From Xanthomonas arboricola pv. populi (lineage in GTDB: Bacteria > Pseudomonadota > Gammaproteobacteria > Xanthomonadales > Xanthomonadaceae), in contig NZ_MDEB01000002.1 of assembly GCF_002939945.1 (NCBI RefSeq), forward strand, positions 532,975-596,974: a stretch of DNA of 64,000 nt, read 5' to 3'. Position numbers and translations under genes: made by a program. This document shows, one piece after another, positions 34,604-43,153 of this stretch (position 1 is the stretch's first letter; the number at the start of each line of letters is the position of its first letter). Below the pieces are notes generated by a model. That model was given only the letters and a program-made list of their open reading frames with translations. It did not search any database and was not told the DNA's origin.

Positions 34604-36142
34604 ATGAAGTGGATTCATCGCGCGGCTGCTGTTTCGATGCTGGCACTCTCGCCAAGCCTAGTAGCTGCACAATCGAAGGACGCCGTACCGCAAGCTGTTA
34701 ATGCGGATATCTGGGCCGATGTGCAGCCGCAGATTCAGGCCGCGATACAAACCTATGTGAACAAGCAGAAAAGGTATCCAGGTCAAGACACCAAGATCGT
34801 CGCGCGCGTCTCGTACGAGCCATCAACCAGACTGGTGATTGTTGAACTAGGACGCGGCTTCATTCCGAAAGACATGACAAAGTGGAAGGAAGCCTTTAGT
34901 CCTACTTATAACCAAGTCAGTCAGTATGGCCATGACTTGGTTGACAACATTTTTGATGTCTCGACTGTATCACTCCGGTTTGATGGATTAACCATCAACG
35001 AGATATTCCCAGATGATTTCCCCGTACAAGTTGCCAGGATTGAGTCACCCAACCCCCCATCCGCCCCCACCCTCTTATTAAATCCAGGGGGCGGATATTA
35101 TTACAATCTGAAAAGTAAGAAATGGGTCACGCAACAAGCCAAAGCAAACGAAATAGACGAGGACGGAATCACCTGGACCTTTGCGACACTGACTGATACC
35201 AAGATTAAATCTTATTCGCCAAACCTAACGTACAAACCGTACTTTTCCAATATTGTATTCAGCCGAGATCTCGGCAACATTTGGATTGACCCCGTAAGCA
35301 AAGTGCCTTATGAGAGGCTTGGCACAAGGTATTACACGAAGACGTTATACCCTGATAAAGGCGCTACGTTGTGGAACATCTTCCCTCAGGGCACCGACGA
35401 CTCAGCAAGAAGTCATTTACGCGAATGGGATGAAGATTATGCCGCCAGGGCGCTCTATGCGAACTTTTTGAGCGCGGATTATCTCATCACCTTTCACACG
35501 AATGGAGGGTCGGCGGTAAAAAAAGGCATTGAAGTCGTGGTGCAAACCGGCAGCCCTGGCGCCCAAAAACTCGGAAATAGCATTCTTTGCTATGCCAAAG
35601 AACAGATACATGCTGATCCCACTTATAAAGACTTCAAAATCGCGGGCAGTGTTACTGAGCTGGATAAGATCGAAAATCGCCTCAGCACAATGCCAGCCGT
35701 AAGCATAGGAGTTGGTTATACAACCGACACCGGAGACGCCCAAGCGTTAAAGGACCAATTTTTTCGGGATGCTTTTGCAAGAGCGATCGAGAAGGGCCTA
35801 CGACTTCGAGACGAACCTTGCTCACCCTTTACATTAGTTGACGTGGAAAACGCAACTGCGGGCCCTTGGCAAAGCGTTTATCCAAAACTCACGTATTCCG
35901 GTGATTTTGATACGTGGCTCCATGCCGAAACGACCTTCATCAGCTGCCCCACCAACGACTGCAAGGTAAAGAAGTTCTCCGAGGTTCACAACGCGGATAT
36001 CAAAAATAAAACCATAGAGCTGGAGTTTTATTGCCCAGGGCCTTTAAATGCGCCGCTAACTTATATCGCCAAGACAAAAATATTTGACCGATATAATGTA
36101 CAAGGCGGCGAATTCCAGCATCAATACACTTGTAAAAACTAG
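34604..36142 (+). CDS. Secreted amidase_3-like protein with degenerate active site
   Basis: A 512-residue protein with a signal peptide (MKWIHRAAAVSMLALSPSLVAAQ). Residues about 155-402 follow the layout of N-acetylmuramoyl-L-alanine amidases: LLNPGGGYYY in place of the DxGHGG strand, a later SRD, ANFLSADYLITFHTNGG (His298 in place of the SIHAN histidine) and PAVSIGVGYTTDTGDAQAL in place of the PAVLVE-GFISN motif. The first zinc His is Gly here and the catalytic Glu is Gly369, so hydrolysis is unlikely. The gene is AT-richer, runs against the head operon and has its own terminator, as expected of a moron. Confidence 0.7.
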   Translation: MKWIHRAAAVSMLALSPSLVAAQSKDAVPQAVNADIWADVQPQIQAAIQTYVNKQKRYPGQDTKIVARVSYEPSTRLVIVELGRGFIPKDMTKWKEAFSPTYNQVSQYGHDLVDNIFDVSTVSLRFDGLTINEIFPDDFPVQVARIESPNPPSAPTLLLNPGGGYYYNLKSKKWVTQQAKANEIDEDGITWTFATLTDTKIKSYSPNLTYKPYFSNIVFSRDLGNIWIDPVSKVPYERLGTRYYTKTLYPDKGATLWNIFPQGTDDSARSHLREWDEDYAARALYANFLSADYLITFHTNGGSAVKKGIEVVVQTGSPGAQKLGNSILCYAKEQIHADPTYKDFKIAGSVTELDKIENRLSTMPAVSIGVGYTTDTGDAQALKDQFFRDAFARAIEKGLRLRDEPCSPFTLVDVENATAGPWQSVYPKLTYSGDFDTWLHAETTFISCPTNDCKVKKFSEVHNADIKNKTIELEFYCPGPLNAPLTYIAKTKIFDRYNVQGGEFQHQYTCKN

Positions 36143-36150
36143 CAGTCCCG

Positions 36151-36175
36151 CTCCCTGGCGCCTCGCGCCAGGGAG
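36151..36175. terminator. Strong hairpin terminator between convergent genes
   Basis: An 11-bp perfect stem CTCCCTGGCGC/GCGCCAGGGAG with a 3-base loop lies 9 bases after the cargo-gene stop and is followed by GTTTC. It separates the cargo gene from the convergent Mor-like gene and probably works in both directions. Confidence 0.75.
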
Positions 36176-36178
36176 GTT

Positions 36179-36484
36179 TCAAGAGCCGACCCTGTTGGAA
36201 CGGGCTTTCAGCCCACCTGGAAACAATCTGTAGACATGGGCTCTGGACAAACCGTATTTAGCTGCCACGTCTACGACCGGAACGCCTGCGTTCAGGGCTG
36301 ACTCCATCTCTTGCATGTGATGGACTCTTTGTCTGGCAGGGAAATATGGCCGTTCACCTGCAAAGCACTCCAAAATGGAATCCGCAAACGGCGCAGCGAG
36401 CTGCCGACTTACACCGATATCTCGCTGCATTGCAGATATGATGCGCTCGCGAAGCTGATCGTATGGTTTCTTTTGGGCTTCCAT
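36179..36484 (-). CDS. Mor-like helix-turn-helix protein in the terminase operon
   Basis: A 101-residue protein with a Mu Mor/C-type layout: a helical dimerisation start (YDQLRERIISAMQRDIG), a Gly/Tyr-Phe-Pro turn (AGERPYFPARQR), and a C-terminal helix-turn-helix VVDVAAKYGLSRAHVYRLF. Such proteins activate late phage transcription in Mu. Here it is coupled to TerL by TGATG, so it could be a late regulator or a DNA-packaging partner; the role is open. Confidence 0.7.
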   Translation of the reverse strand: MEAQKKPYDQLRERIISAMQRDIGVSRQLAAPFADSILECFAGERPYFPARQRVHHMQEMESALNAGVPVVDVAAKYGLSRAHVYRLFPGGLKARSNRVGS

Positions 36485-38568
36485 CAGAACGACCACCCAG
36501 CCCGCGCAAATCCGTTCACACGCGCCTGATTAAAGACCGCAGTTTCATGGGTATCCCGTGATGACTTTTGCATACTAGGCAAATCCTGTTCAAAAGTGCT
36601 GACATCCTGATCGAACAAGCCCTTCGTCGCCGGCTGATACTGGTTTTCCAGAACCTCCCACTGCGAGTCGCGGATCACATCGGCCTTCACTGCTGGAGCA
36701 AGAGATGCCCAGATGGCATACACGGCAGTGTCGAGCGGCTCGTTCCGCGCCCCCTTTGGTTTGATCCAATAGCCCGATTCCTTGTCGTAGAACTCGACCG
36801 TCAGCCCCTTGTAGTACACCGGCAGCAGCGCACCCGGATCCGGACTGATCGGATCTGGCACCTCATCGCCGCGGCCGCCAGGGAAGCGCAGCATGCGCGC
36901 TGCCAGATCCTCCGCTTGCCCTTCCGCGTCGGCCTTGTCCTTTGCTGCGAGAGCAGCGGTGAGCCAGCCATACACCATAGTCTTGAGCACAGACGTGCCC
37001 ACGCCCCACACACCGACGCTTCGCGCCACGGTCTTGTCGCGGTTGTTGACCTCGGTCTTTGCAGGGCGATACACCGCACGCTCCGACTTGCGCTCATTGC
37101 GGCCGCGGATCAGATACACCGTCTGCTTGATGAAGCCGTTCGGCGTCTCCACGATGCGCGCCTGGCCGCTCTGGTTGACCAGCTGCTTCACGAACTGCGC
37201 CACCGTCTCGGTCCAGTTGCCGCCGTCCAGCGCCACCGCAGTGATGGGCATATCGATGCCGCGTGTGGTCTTCCATGTGCCGCGCAGGTACTCGTCTAGC
37301 GCCGGGTAGGTGTCGAGGATGGTGGGGTCCAGGTCGATGATGGCGTAGTCCACCACCCAGCGCCGCTGGCCGCGACCGGTGGCAATCACCTGGATCTCGG
37401 CGCGGTCGTGCTGGAAGTCCACGCCCGCTGTCAGCACCAGGCCGCCCAGCGGAACGACGCCTCGCAGCACGCCAGGCTCGCCCAGCTTGGCCACCTCGTC
37501 TGCGTCCTGTTCCTGGCGCTCGCCCGCGAATGGCAGGCCGAGCTTGAGGTTGTGGAAGCCGGCGGCTTTATTCGGGTCACGGTCGGCCTCGGCCTTTGCA
37601 TCGGCCAGGTCTTTCCACGACGGCCCAAGGCCTAACGGCGCATATGCGGCCCACGCGTGGTAGCTGCGGTGATACGGGTCCGCATCGGGATTGGTCGGCT
37701 TCCAGTACGCGGTGCCGCCGTGCCCACGCTCGGCAAACATCACATCTTTGTGGTGCTCCTCGATCACGCAGCCGCTCGCCAGGCAAGCGAACGTGCCATC
37801 CGGCTGCAAGCGCTCCACATCGAGCGTCTGCTCACCGCCGCAATGCGGGCACTGCACTATGTACACGCGCATGTCGCCTGCTGCATGCCCGGCCTCGATC
37901 GCGCTGGCGCCGGCGATTGTCGGCGTGCAGGCGCGGTAGATCTTCGCGCGGTCGCCATACGACATCGCGCGCGCTTCCAACTGCTGGTCGGCCGGCCCCT
38001 GCCCGCCGATGTCCTTGGGGTATTCGTCCACCTCGTCCATGAAGATGTAGCGCGCGGTGCGCTGGCGCAGCTGCTTTGCCGAGTTGCTCCAGATCACCCA
38101 GAGTGTGCCGCCGGGGAAATGCTTCTCCAGCATGTTGTCGGTGTGGAGCTTGGCCAGCAGCTCGGGCATCTCCATCACCGCCGGGTCGAACTTCGACGCC
38201 GCCCAGCTGCGTGCCAGATCCTTCACTGGCTGTGCCACGATCATCGAATCCGCGCCGCGGTCGATCACATAGCCGGTCCAGTTGATGCCGATCTCGGTGG
38301 CGCCGATCTGTGCGGACTTCATGAAGTCCACCAGGCGCACCGGGGAGTGGTCGCTCAGGCAATCCATGATCTCGCGCAGGATCGGGTTTCGGCTGGTGCG
38401 CCACCGGCCAGGCTCCGCGCCGGAGCCCTTGGCGATGATGCGGTTGGCATCGGCCCACTCGCTCACCGTCTGGATCGGCGGCAGTTCCCACGCACGCTCC
38501 CAGGCGTCGCACACGATCGCTGCCGGCTCGGCCAGTTCCACGTCAAAGGCGTTGAGATCCAGCGTCAT
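36484..38568 (-). CDS. Terminase large subunit (lambda A / GpA family)
   Basis: A 694-residue packaging motor and nuclease. The N-terminal ATPase carries a variant Walker A (MKSAQIGATE) and Walker B followed by Glu (YIFMDEVDEY). A zinc-finger-like CPHCGGEQ...CLASGC lies about residue 240-270. The C-terminal half is the endonuclease domain with DFQHDRAEI and DYAIIDLDPT acidic motifs. It overlaps TerS by 4 bases and the Mor-like gene by TGATG. GpA-type motors usually cut at cos sites, so cohesive ends are likely. Confidence 0.94.
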   Translation of the reverse strand: MTLDLNAFDVELAEPAAIVCDAWERAWELPPIQTVSEWADANRIIAKGSGAEPGRWRTSRNPILREIMDCLSDHSPVRLVDFMKSAQIGATEIGINWTGYVIDRGADSMIVAQPVKDLARSWAASKFDPAVMEMPELLAKLHTDNMLEKHFPGGTLWVIWSNSAKQLRQRTARYIFMDEVDEYPKDIGGQGPADQQLEARAMSYGDRAKIYRACTPTIAGASAIEAGHAAGDMRVYIVQCPHCGGEQTLDVERLQPDGTFACLASGCVIEEHHKDVMFAERGHGGTAYWKPTNPDADPYHRSYHAWAAYAPLGLGPSWKDLADAKAEADRDPNKAAGFHNLKLGLPFAGERQEQDADEVAKLGEPGVLRGVVPLGGLVLTAGVDFQHDRAEIQVIATGRGQRRWVVDYAIIDLDPTILDTYPALDEYLRGTWKTTRGIDMPITAVALDGGNWTETVAQFVKQLVNQSGQARIVETPNGFIKQTVYLIRGRNERKSERAVYRPAKTEVNNRDKTVARSVGVWGVGTSVLKTMVYGWLTAALAAKDKADAEGQAEDLAARMLRFPGGRGDEVPDPISPDPGALLPVYYKGLTVEFYDKESGYWIKPKGARNEPLDTAVYAIWASLAPAVKADVIRDSQWEVLENQYQPATKGLFDQDVSTFEQDLPSMQKSSRDTHETAVFNQARVNGFARAGWSF

Positions 38569-39131
38569 GCGTCGTCCTCGGTGGCGTCGTTGCGCTGCCC
38601 CGGTGGTGCCAGCAGCTGCCGCGCTTCTTTCTGCATCGCCTGTGCGATCAGGCGCACCTCGGCCTCCAGCATCGCCTCGATCGCACGCGGGTCGCTTTCG
38701 GCGGCCAGCTTGGCGCGCAGGCGACCGGGCAGATTCATCATGCTGTTGAGCGCCTGGCGCACGAGGGTGAACACGGCGCGCTCCACGCCCTTCGTGCGCG
38801 TCAGCTCGCGGGACTCTTCGCCCAGCTCCAGCTCTGCCAACCGCGCCCGCGCCAGCCGTTCGCGGCGTACGGCTTCCTGCACGCTGGGCACATCGCTCGG
38901 CAGCACGCGGGCGGTGGGCACATCCAGCCGTGCGTCGGCGCCAGCCGTGCGATCGCCGCCGCGCAGCGGGTCGGTGATGTCATCCAGCAGCGCATCGCTG
39001 GCGGCCACGTTGATCCGCTTGCCGTCGGCGTGCATCACCAGCTTGCCGGAGCGACGCATGCGGCGGATGTAGGAGTCGCTGCAATTCCGGTGGGCCGCGT
39101 ATTCCGCTGCGGTCATGGTTTCGGAACTCAT
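38565..39131 (-). CDS. Terminase small subunit (Nu1-like)
   Basis: A 188-residue protein. The N-terminus (MTAAEYAAHRNCSDSYIRRMRRSGKL) is a winged helix-turn-helix DNA-binding domain, as in Nu1, followed by a helical oligomerisation part. It recognises phage DNA for packaging together with the TerL encoded next. The ATG at 39131 was chosen because upstream codons are low quality and lie in the repeat-rich gap. Confidence 0.85.
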   Translation of the reverse strand: MSSETMTAAEYAAHRNCSDSYIRRMRRSGKLVMHADGKRINVAASDALLDDITDPLRGGDRTAGADARLDVPTARVLPSDVPSVQEAVRRERLARARLAELELGEESRELTRTKGVERAVFTLVRQALNSMMNLPGRLRAKLAAESDPRAIEAMLEAEVRLIAQAMQKEARQLLAPPGQRNDATEDDA

Positions 39132-39575
39132 GCGGCCATCCCTGTTCCGTTCGGAACCAAAGCCCGGAACAAAAGATGCACGAAAAGTGGGGTCCGAATT
39201 ACCCGCAGACGGGCAAGGTCCAGGAGGACCCGCGCCACGGTCGCGCCCGCCACCCCGGCCACTACGGTCGCGGTCGCTCCGCCCTGCCCCTGCCCACCTG
39301 CGCGGCGATTCCCGTGGAACACGACGCCACGCGGGCACGTCCACACCGTCCGCACCTCGGCCGCGAGGTCTGGACGGCCGCAGCCCTTGGAATCATTGAG
39401 GTGTCCAGACTGTCCACACTGTCCATACCTGTTGAGAGTTTTTGATTGATGGTGAAAAAGGGTCATGTACGTAGGCGCGCGCGAAAGGTGTGGACGGTGT
39501 GGACGGCCTTGCCGCAGTGAGCGGGAGGTCTGGACACAGGTGTGGACAGGTGTGGACGTTGGCGGCAAGGTCTGG
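39132..39575. other. Repeat-rich gap upstream of TerS, candidate cos/packaging region
   Basis: This 444-base stretch lies between the VapE-type gene and TerS, where lambda-type phages place cos. A 154-residue leftward frame crosses it, but it is built from translated repeats and overlaps both flanking genes, so it is not called. The right two-thirds holds the 8-bp repeat array described separately; no clear cohesive-end palindrome was found by eye. Confidence 0.5.
39339..39557. repeat. Array of 11 copies of an 8-bp GTSNGGAC-type motif
   Basis: Copies of GTGTGGAC and close variants occur at 39368, 39488, 39497, 39528, 39540 and 39550 in direct orientation, and at 39339, 39348, 39403, 39412 and 39421 as the complement (GTCCACAC, GTCCGCAC, GTCCAGAC, GTCCATAC). 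Neighbouring copies are mostly 9 or 10 bases apart, about one helical turn. The place upstream of TerS suggests terminase-binding sites (like R sites of cosB) or origin iterons. Confidence 0.65.
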
Positions 39576-40985
39576 TCAGAAGTCCGGTGCATCCGTCGCC
39601 TCCTGGCTCGCCTGCTCTCGGCTGGCGCCGGCCAGCCACTCGTCCACCGTCAGGCCAGCACGAAACCATCGCGGCTCTCGCCCACCGTCCGGCCATCGCC
39701 GTCGGTGGTTCTCCCAGCCCAGCGTCTTGAGGATGGCCGCCACACGCATCTGCTCCGGCTTGCCGTGCTTGCCTGGGTCTAACCCGATGGCATGCACCAG
39801 GATCTCGTCGGTGGTGGCCCAGTCCACCTTGGCTGCAGAGAACTTCAGGCGCGCTGGGTAGCGGTCCTCGGCCATGCGGCCATCCAGCCACTTCTCCACG
39901 CGCCCCTCCCAGCTGTCGCCCACGTAGCGCGCGGCCTGCTCCTCGGCTGCCTCGGCGGGCAGCTGCCACCATTCGAAGCCGCCATCGAACATGTGCATCG
40001 CCTCGGCCCACAGCTGCTCGCGCTGTGCACTGATCGCATCAATGAGCACCTCTCCATCGGTGCGTACCGGCAGGAAGCGGCGGCCACCTGTTGGATCGCG
40101 CAGGTACTGGTGCTCGTTGGTCGTACCGGCGAACACGCACTCACGGCGGTAGGAACGCGGCACGCGCTCGTAGGGCGCTCGGAACTTGTCCACGCGCCGG
40201 GTGATGGCCGTCTTGACGCTGGTGACGTCGGCTTTGGAGAAGCTGTCCATCTCGCCGATCTCCACACCCCACGCGCCCTGGATGACCTGATAGAAGTCCT
40301 TGCCGCTGGGCGACTCGCTGGTCTCCACGAACCACTGGCTGCCGAAGATGGCGCGCAGCGCGCTGGACTTGCGTTTGCCCTGCTCGCCCTCCAGCACCAG
40401 CATGAAGTCCACCTGCGCGCCGACCGACGGCTGCTTGGCGTCGAACCAGAGTACGCGCGCCACTGCGCTCACCATGAAACATTGCGCTGCGCGCCGGCTG
40501 TAGGCCGAATCGGCCGCACCGAAGAGATTCACCAGCATGCTTTCCACGCGCGGCTGCCCATCCCATTGCAGGCCGGTGAGGAACTCGCGGATGGGATGGC
40601 GCCGGTAACGCCTGGCCACCGCAATCACCGACTTGAGCACCAGCTCGTCGCTGCACTTCATCGCGTACCGGTCAGGGTGCTGCAGCCACGCTGCAAGCTC
40701 GTATGCATCGGAGTCGATGAACTCCTCGCGGCTACCACCGCGCCACGGCGGGTCGCGCTCCAGCTTCACCTGGTTGCTCGAATCGTTGAGCCACCACAAC
40801 CCAGCCAGCCGCTCGTCGTGCTCCATGATCAGGATCAGGTTGTGCAGCGTGCCTTCGACGTTGCGGTCGCGGTTGTACGTCAGCTGCGCCTTCCAGGCGT
40901 CCGGGTTGTGATCCCCACCGCCGGGCGGTGCCGTGCCCAGCCCACCGTCAACCACGGTGAGCGTCTTACGTTTGGTCAATGTCAT
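39576..40985 (-). CDS. VapE-family replication ATPase/helicase
   Basis: A 469-residue protein. LVLEGEQGKRKSSALRAIFG is the Walker A region, GVEIGEMDSFSKADV is the Walker B/acidic region, and FRAPYERVPRSYRRECVFAGTTNEHQYLRDPTGGRR in pieces is the family hallmark (VAGTTN..YL.D.TG.RRF). VapE-type proteins act as replicative helicases of phages and satellites, usually with a primase. It overlaps the 59-residue gene by ATGA and follows the CHC2/TOPRIM primase in one operon. Confidence 0.88.
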   Translation of the reverse strand: MTLTKRKTLTVVDGGLGTAPPGGGDHNPDAWKAQLTYNRDRNVEGTLHNLILIMEHDERLAGLWWLNDSSNQVKLERDPPWRGGSREEFIDSDAYELAAWLQHPDRYAMKCSDELVLKSVIAVARRYRRHPIREFLTGLQWDGQPRVESMLVNLFGAADSAYSRRAAQCFMVSAVARVLWFDAKQPSVGAQVDFMLVLEGEQGKRKSSALRAIFGSQWFVETSESPSGKDFYQVIQGAWGVEIGEMDSFSKADVTSVKTAITRRVDKFRAPYERVPRSYRRECVFAGTTNEHQYLRDPTGGRRFLPVRTDGEVLIDAISAQREQLWAEAMHMFDGGFEWWQLPAEAAEEQAARYVGDSWEGRVEKWLDGRMAEDRYPARLKFSAAKVDWATTDEILVHAIGLDPGKHGKPEQMRVAAILKTLGWENHRRRWPDGGREPRWFRAGLTVDEWLAGASREQASQEATDAPDF

Positions 40986-41161
40986 CCCCGCTCGCCCTCT
41001 TCGCAGCGTTGCGCCTGCTGCAGGCAGTAGTCGTGCCGGCGCTGGCATCGCGCCGGTGTCTCGTATGGGTTGCGTAGTGCTGCCTCAGCCGAGGCGCGCC
41101 AATCGGAGGCAGTTGGTTGTCGGTCACGCCACAGGTCGCATTGCGTGGTGTCACTGCGCAT
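40982..41161 (-). CDS. 59-residue Cys-rich protein between primase and VapE genes
   Basis: A short gene starting MRSDTTQCDLWRDRQ and ending RCEEGERG. The start overlaps the last 11 bases of the primase gene, and the stop overlaps the VapE-type start as ATGA. The coupling at both ends, and the high content of Cys, Trp, Tyr and charged residues, speak for real coding. Four Cys residues could form a small metal site. No family recognised. Confidence 0.6.
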   Translation of the reverse strand: MRSDTTQCDLWRDRQPTASDWRASAEAALRNPYETPARCQRRHDYCLQQAQRCEEGERG

Positions 41162-42209
41162 GGCCTGGCACCACGGTGACTTCGATCACTCGCCCGGCTG
41201 CCCATGCGGACAACTGCCGTGGCGTCCAGCCGTCGCGCTCCAGCGCATCGGCAATATCCCAGCCGTCCGGCATGCCATCGGTATCGATCAGCCGTACGCT
41301 GTGAGCACCTGCGCGCATAGCCAGCTGGGCCAGGCCCGGGATGTAGTGGCCGGCATCATTACGCCACCCGAGCATCGCCTTGCGCCCTGCCGCGTCGGCG
41401 TCGGGCCACAACACCACGTTGCGGCCGGCTAACGGCCGCCAGTCGGTCTTGGGCACCGCATTGCTGCCACCTGGCCACGACGCGACCGCATACCGCTCCC
41501 ACGCGCCAGCGCCAGCCGCGCGGCATTTTTCGCCTTCCACCAACAACACGTCGGCATCAGCCTTGGCCGCCAGGGCGTCCAGGCCGTAGATCGGCCGCGG
41601 CGTGGGGAAATGCTGGATGCACCACTGGCGCTTGCCGTCCGGCCCTACGCACCACGTCACTTGCGGCGTCCACTTCTTCACCTTGCGTGTCTGGCGGTCC
41701 GTGAACTCAGCACGCAGCACGTAGCCCAGCAGGCGGCCCTCGCTATCGCGGTAGGCGTCGGTACGCACCACGCGCATGCGTCGCAGGCGCCCGCGCTTGG
41801 GATTCCAGATCGGCACCGTCCAGCCGTTGCCGGCCAGCAGGTCTGGCGCATCGTCAGGCACTGGCATCAGCGGCACCCACGTCACGTCGAGCGGTGCCTC
41901 TACGTCCATGCGCACGTCGTCGCGCGCCTGGCGGAAGTCCTGCGCGCCCAGCTGCACGCACGCCTCGTGGAAATCGCAGCCGGTGATGGCCATCAAGAAG
42001 CCAATCACATCGTGGTGTGCGCCGCAGCCGAAGCAGTGCACAAACCCCTTCACCGGAATCACCGTGAAGGATGGCGAAGACTCGTTGTGGAAGGGGCACA
42101 GGCCCGCATATTCCTTGCCGGCGCGGCGCAGTTGCACATAGCGCTCAACCACCGCCACCAGGTCCACCGTGGCCTTGAGCTCGTCCACGTCGATTTTGAT
42201 CTGGCTCAT
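41151..42209 (-). CDS. CHC2 zinc-finger/TOPRIM DNA primase
   Basis: A 352-residue primase. The zinc finger is seen as CPFH (Cys38-His41) with CFGC (Cys59-Cys62). The TOPRIM domain has VLLVEGEK and WPDADAAG as its acidic motifs. MSQIKIDVDELK was taken as the start since the ATG at 42209 overlaps the previous gene by four bases. It would prime phage DNA synthesis together with the VapE-type ATPase. Confidence 0.9.
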   Translation of the reverse strand: MSQIKIDVDELKATVDLVAVVERYVQLRRAGKEYAGLCPFHNESSPSFTVIPVKGFVHCFGCGAHHDVIGFLMAITGCDFHEACVQLGAQDFRQARDDVRMDVEAPLDVTWVPLMPVPDDAPDLLAGNGWTVPIWNPKRGRLRRMRVVRTDAYRDSEGRLLGYVLRAEFTDRQTRKVKKWTPQVTWCVGPDGKRQWCIQHFPTPRPIYGLDALAAKADADVLLVEGEKCRAAGAGAWERYAVASWPGGSNAVPKTDWRPLAGRNVVLWPDADAAGRKAMLGWRNDAGHYIPGLAQLAMRAGAHSVRLIDTDGMPDGWDIADALERDGWTPRQLSAWAAGRVIEVTVVPGHAQ

Positions 42210-42421
42210 CGGGCCCTTCCCCCTTTCAACTGCTCGCGCCGGGCCTGCGCTCGGTACTGCACGCGCAGGTAGTCGGCGATGCGCGCCCGGCAGCCAATGC
42301 CGCCGGTACAAATCTCGGTGTGTTGGCAGTGCTCCGGCAGCGCATCAACGGCGGCCTTCCACTGCTGGCGCGGCGCCTTGGCGATGTCCAGCGCCTTGGT
42401 GATGCAGCGGCTCACGCTCAT
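42206..42421 (-). CDS. Small hypothetical early protein
   Basis: A 71-residue protein containing ALPEHCQHTEICTGGIGCRARIADYLR, with Cys and His residues that might bind a metal ion. It overlaps both neighbours by ATGA within the replication operon. No family recognised. Confidence 0.62.
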   Translation of the reverse strand: MSVSRCITKALDIAKAPRQQWKAAVDALPEHCQHTEICTGGIGCRARIADYLRVQYRAQARREQLKGGRAR

Positions 42422-42621
42422 CGCTGCCGATCCAGCGGCAGCGCGGCCTGCGGGTTGTGATGCGCTTCGTCCTGCATGCGCAACCGCTCACGCTCGGCCA
42501 GTGCATCGTCGCCAGCCAGGCCTGGCGCACCGCTATAGAGCAGGCGCAGCGCTTCGGCCACGTGCTGCTGTGCGGCTGGGCTCAAGGTGCGGCGAATGTG
42601 CGGCGCGCGGTTGATGGTCAT
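42418..42621 (-). CDS. Small hypothetical early protein
   Basis: A 67-residue protein, MTINRAPHIRRTLSPAAQ to ALPLDRQR, helix-prone and charged. Overlaps the next gene by ATGA. The start at 42621 sits one base from the stop of the CII-like gene. No family recognised. Confidence 0.6.
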   Translation of the reverse strand: MTINRAPHIRRTLSPAAQQHVAEALRLLYSGAPGLAGDDALAERERLRMQDEAHHNPQAALPLDRQR

Positions 42622-42622
42622 G

Positions 42623-43153
42623 TCATCCACGTTTGCGGCCCTTAGCCGCTGCACGGCGCACGTTGCGCTCCAGGCGGTGGCACATGGTGCGGATGGCCTG
42701 CAGCTCGTCGACCATGAGGTCGGCTTCCTGCAGTGACAGGTGCGCATCGTCCAGCGCCTCCAGCGCCACACCAGACAGGCGCCCCGCATGCTTGGCCACA
42801 TGCAGCAGCTTGGCTTGAATGGCTGCCACTTCATCCGGCCAGCCGTGCTCCGGCGCCGGCGGCACGAAGTCCATCGCGAGCTCGAACTGCGCGCCCAGCG
42901 ATTGAATCCAGCAGGTGGCCAGTGCCTGGCCGGCGCTCAGCTCCTGCATCCACTCGGTGAGCATCTCCGCCATCTCCATCGACAGCGACTCGCCCTCCAG
43001 GCCTCGCAGCTTCTTGCGTAGCGATTCCGCCGTGATCGTCTTGCCGCGCCGCTCCGTCAGATAGGCGGCAGCCGCGCGCACATTGCCCGGCATCTGCGAC
43101 ACCGCGTTGTACAGCGCGTCGCGCCAATAGATGTCTGAGCGTTGGCATGTCAT
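42623..43153 (-). CDS. Phage regulatory CII / CP76-like protein
   Basis: A 176-residue protein. The N-terminal half (LYNAVSQMPGNVRAAAAYLTERRGKTITAESLRKKLRG) is the DNA-binding part of CP76/YmfL-like regulators, followed by a long helical region. These proteins act as CII-type lysogeny regulators in some phages. Position near the top of the leftward early operon fits. Overlaps the previous gene by ATGA. Confidence 0.72.
   Translation of the reverse strand: MTCQRSDIYWRDALYNAVSQMPGNVRAAAAYLTERRGKTITAESLRKKLRGLEGESLSMEMAEMLTEWMQELSAGQALATCWIQSLGAQFELAMDFVPPAPEHGWPDEVAAIQAKLLHVAKHAGRLSGVALEALDDAHLSLQEADLMVDELQAIRTMCHRLERNVRRAAAKGRKRG

Noticed and set aside
39128..39592. Leftward 154-residue frame between TerS and VapE genes
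   Set aside because: Its sequence is mostly translated 8-bp repeats, it overlaps both neighbours and shows no domain.
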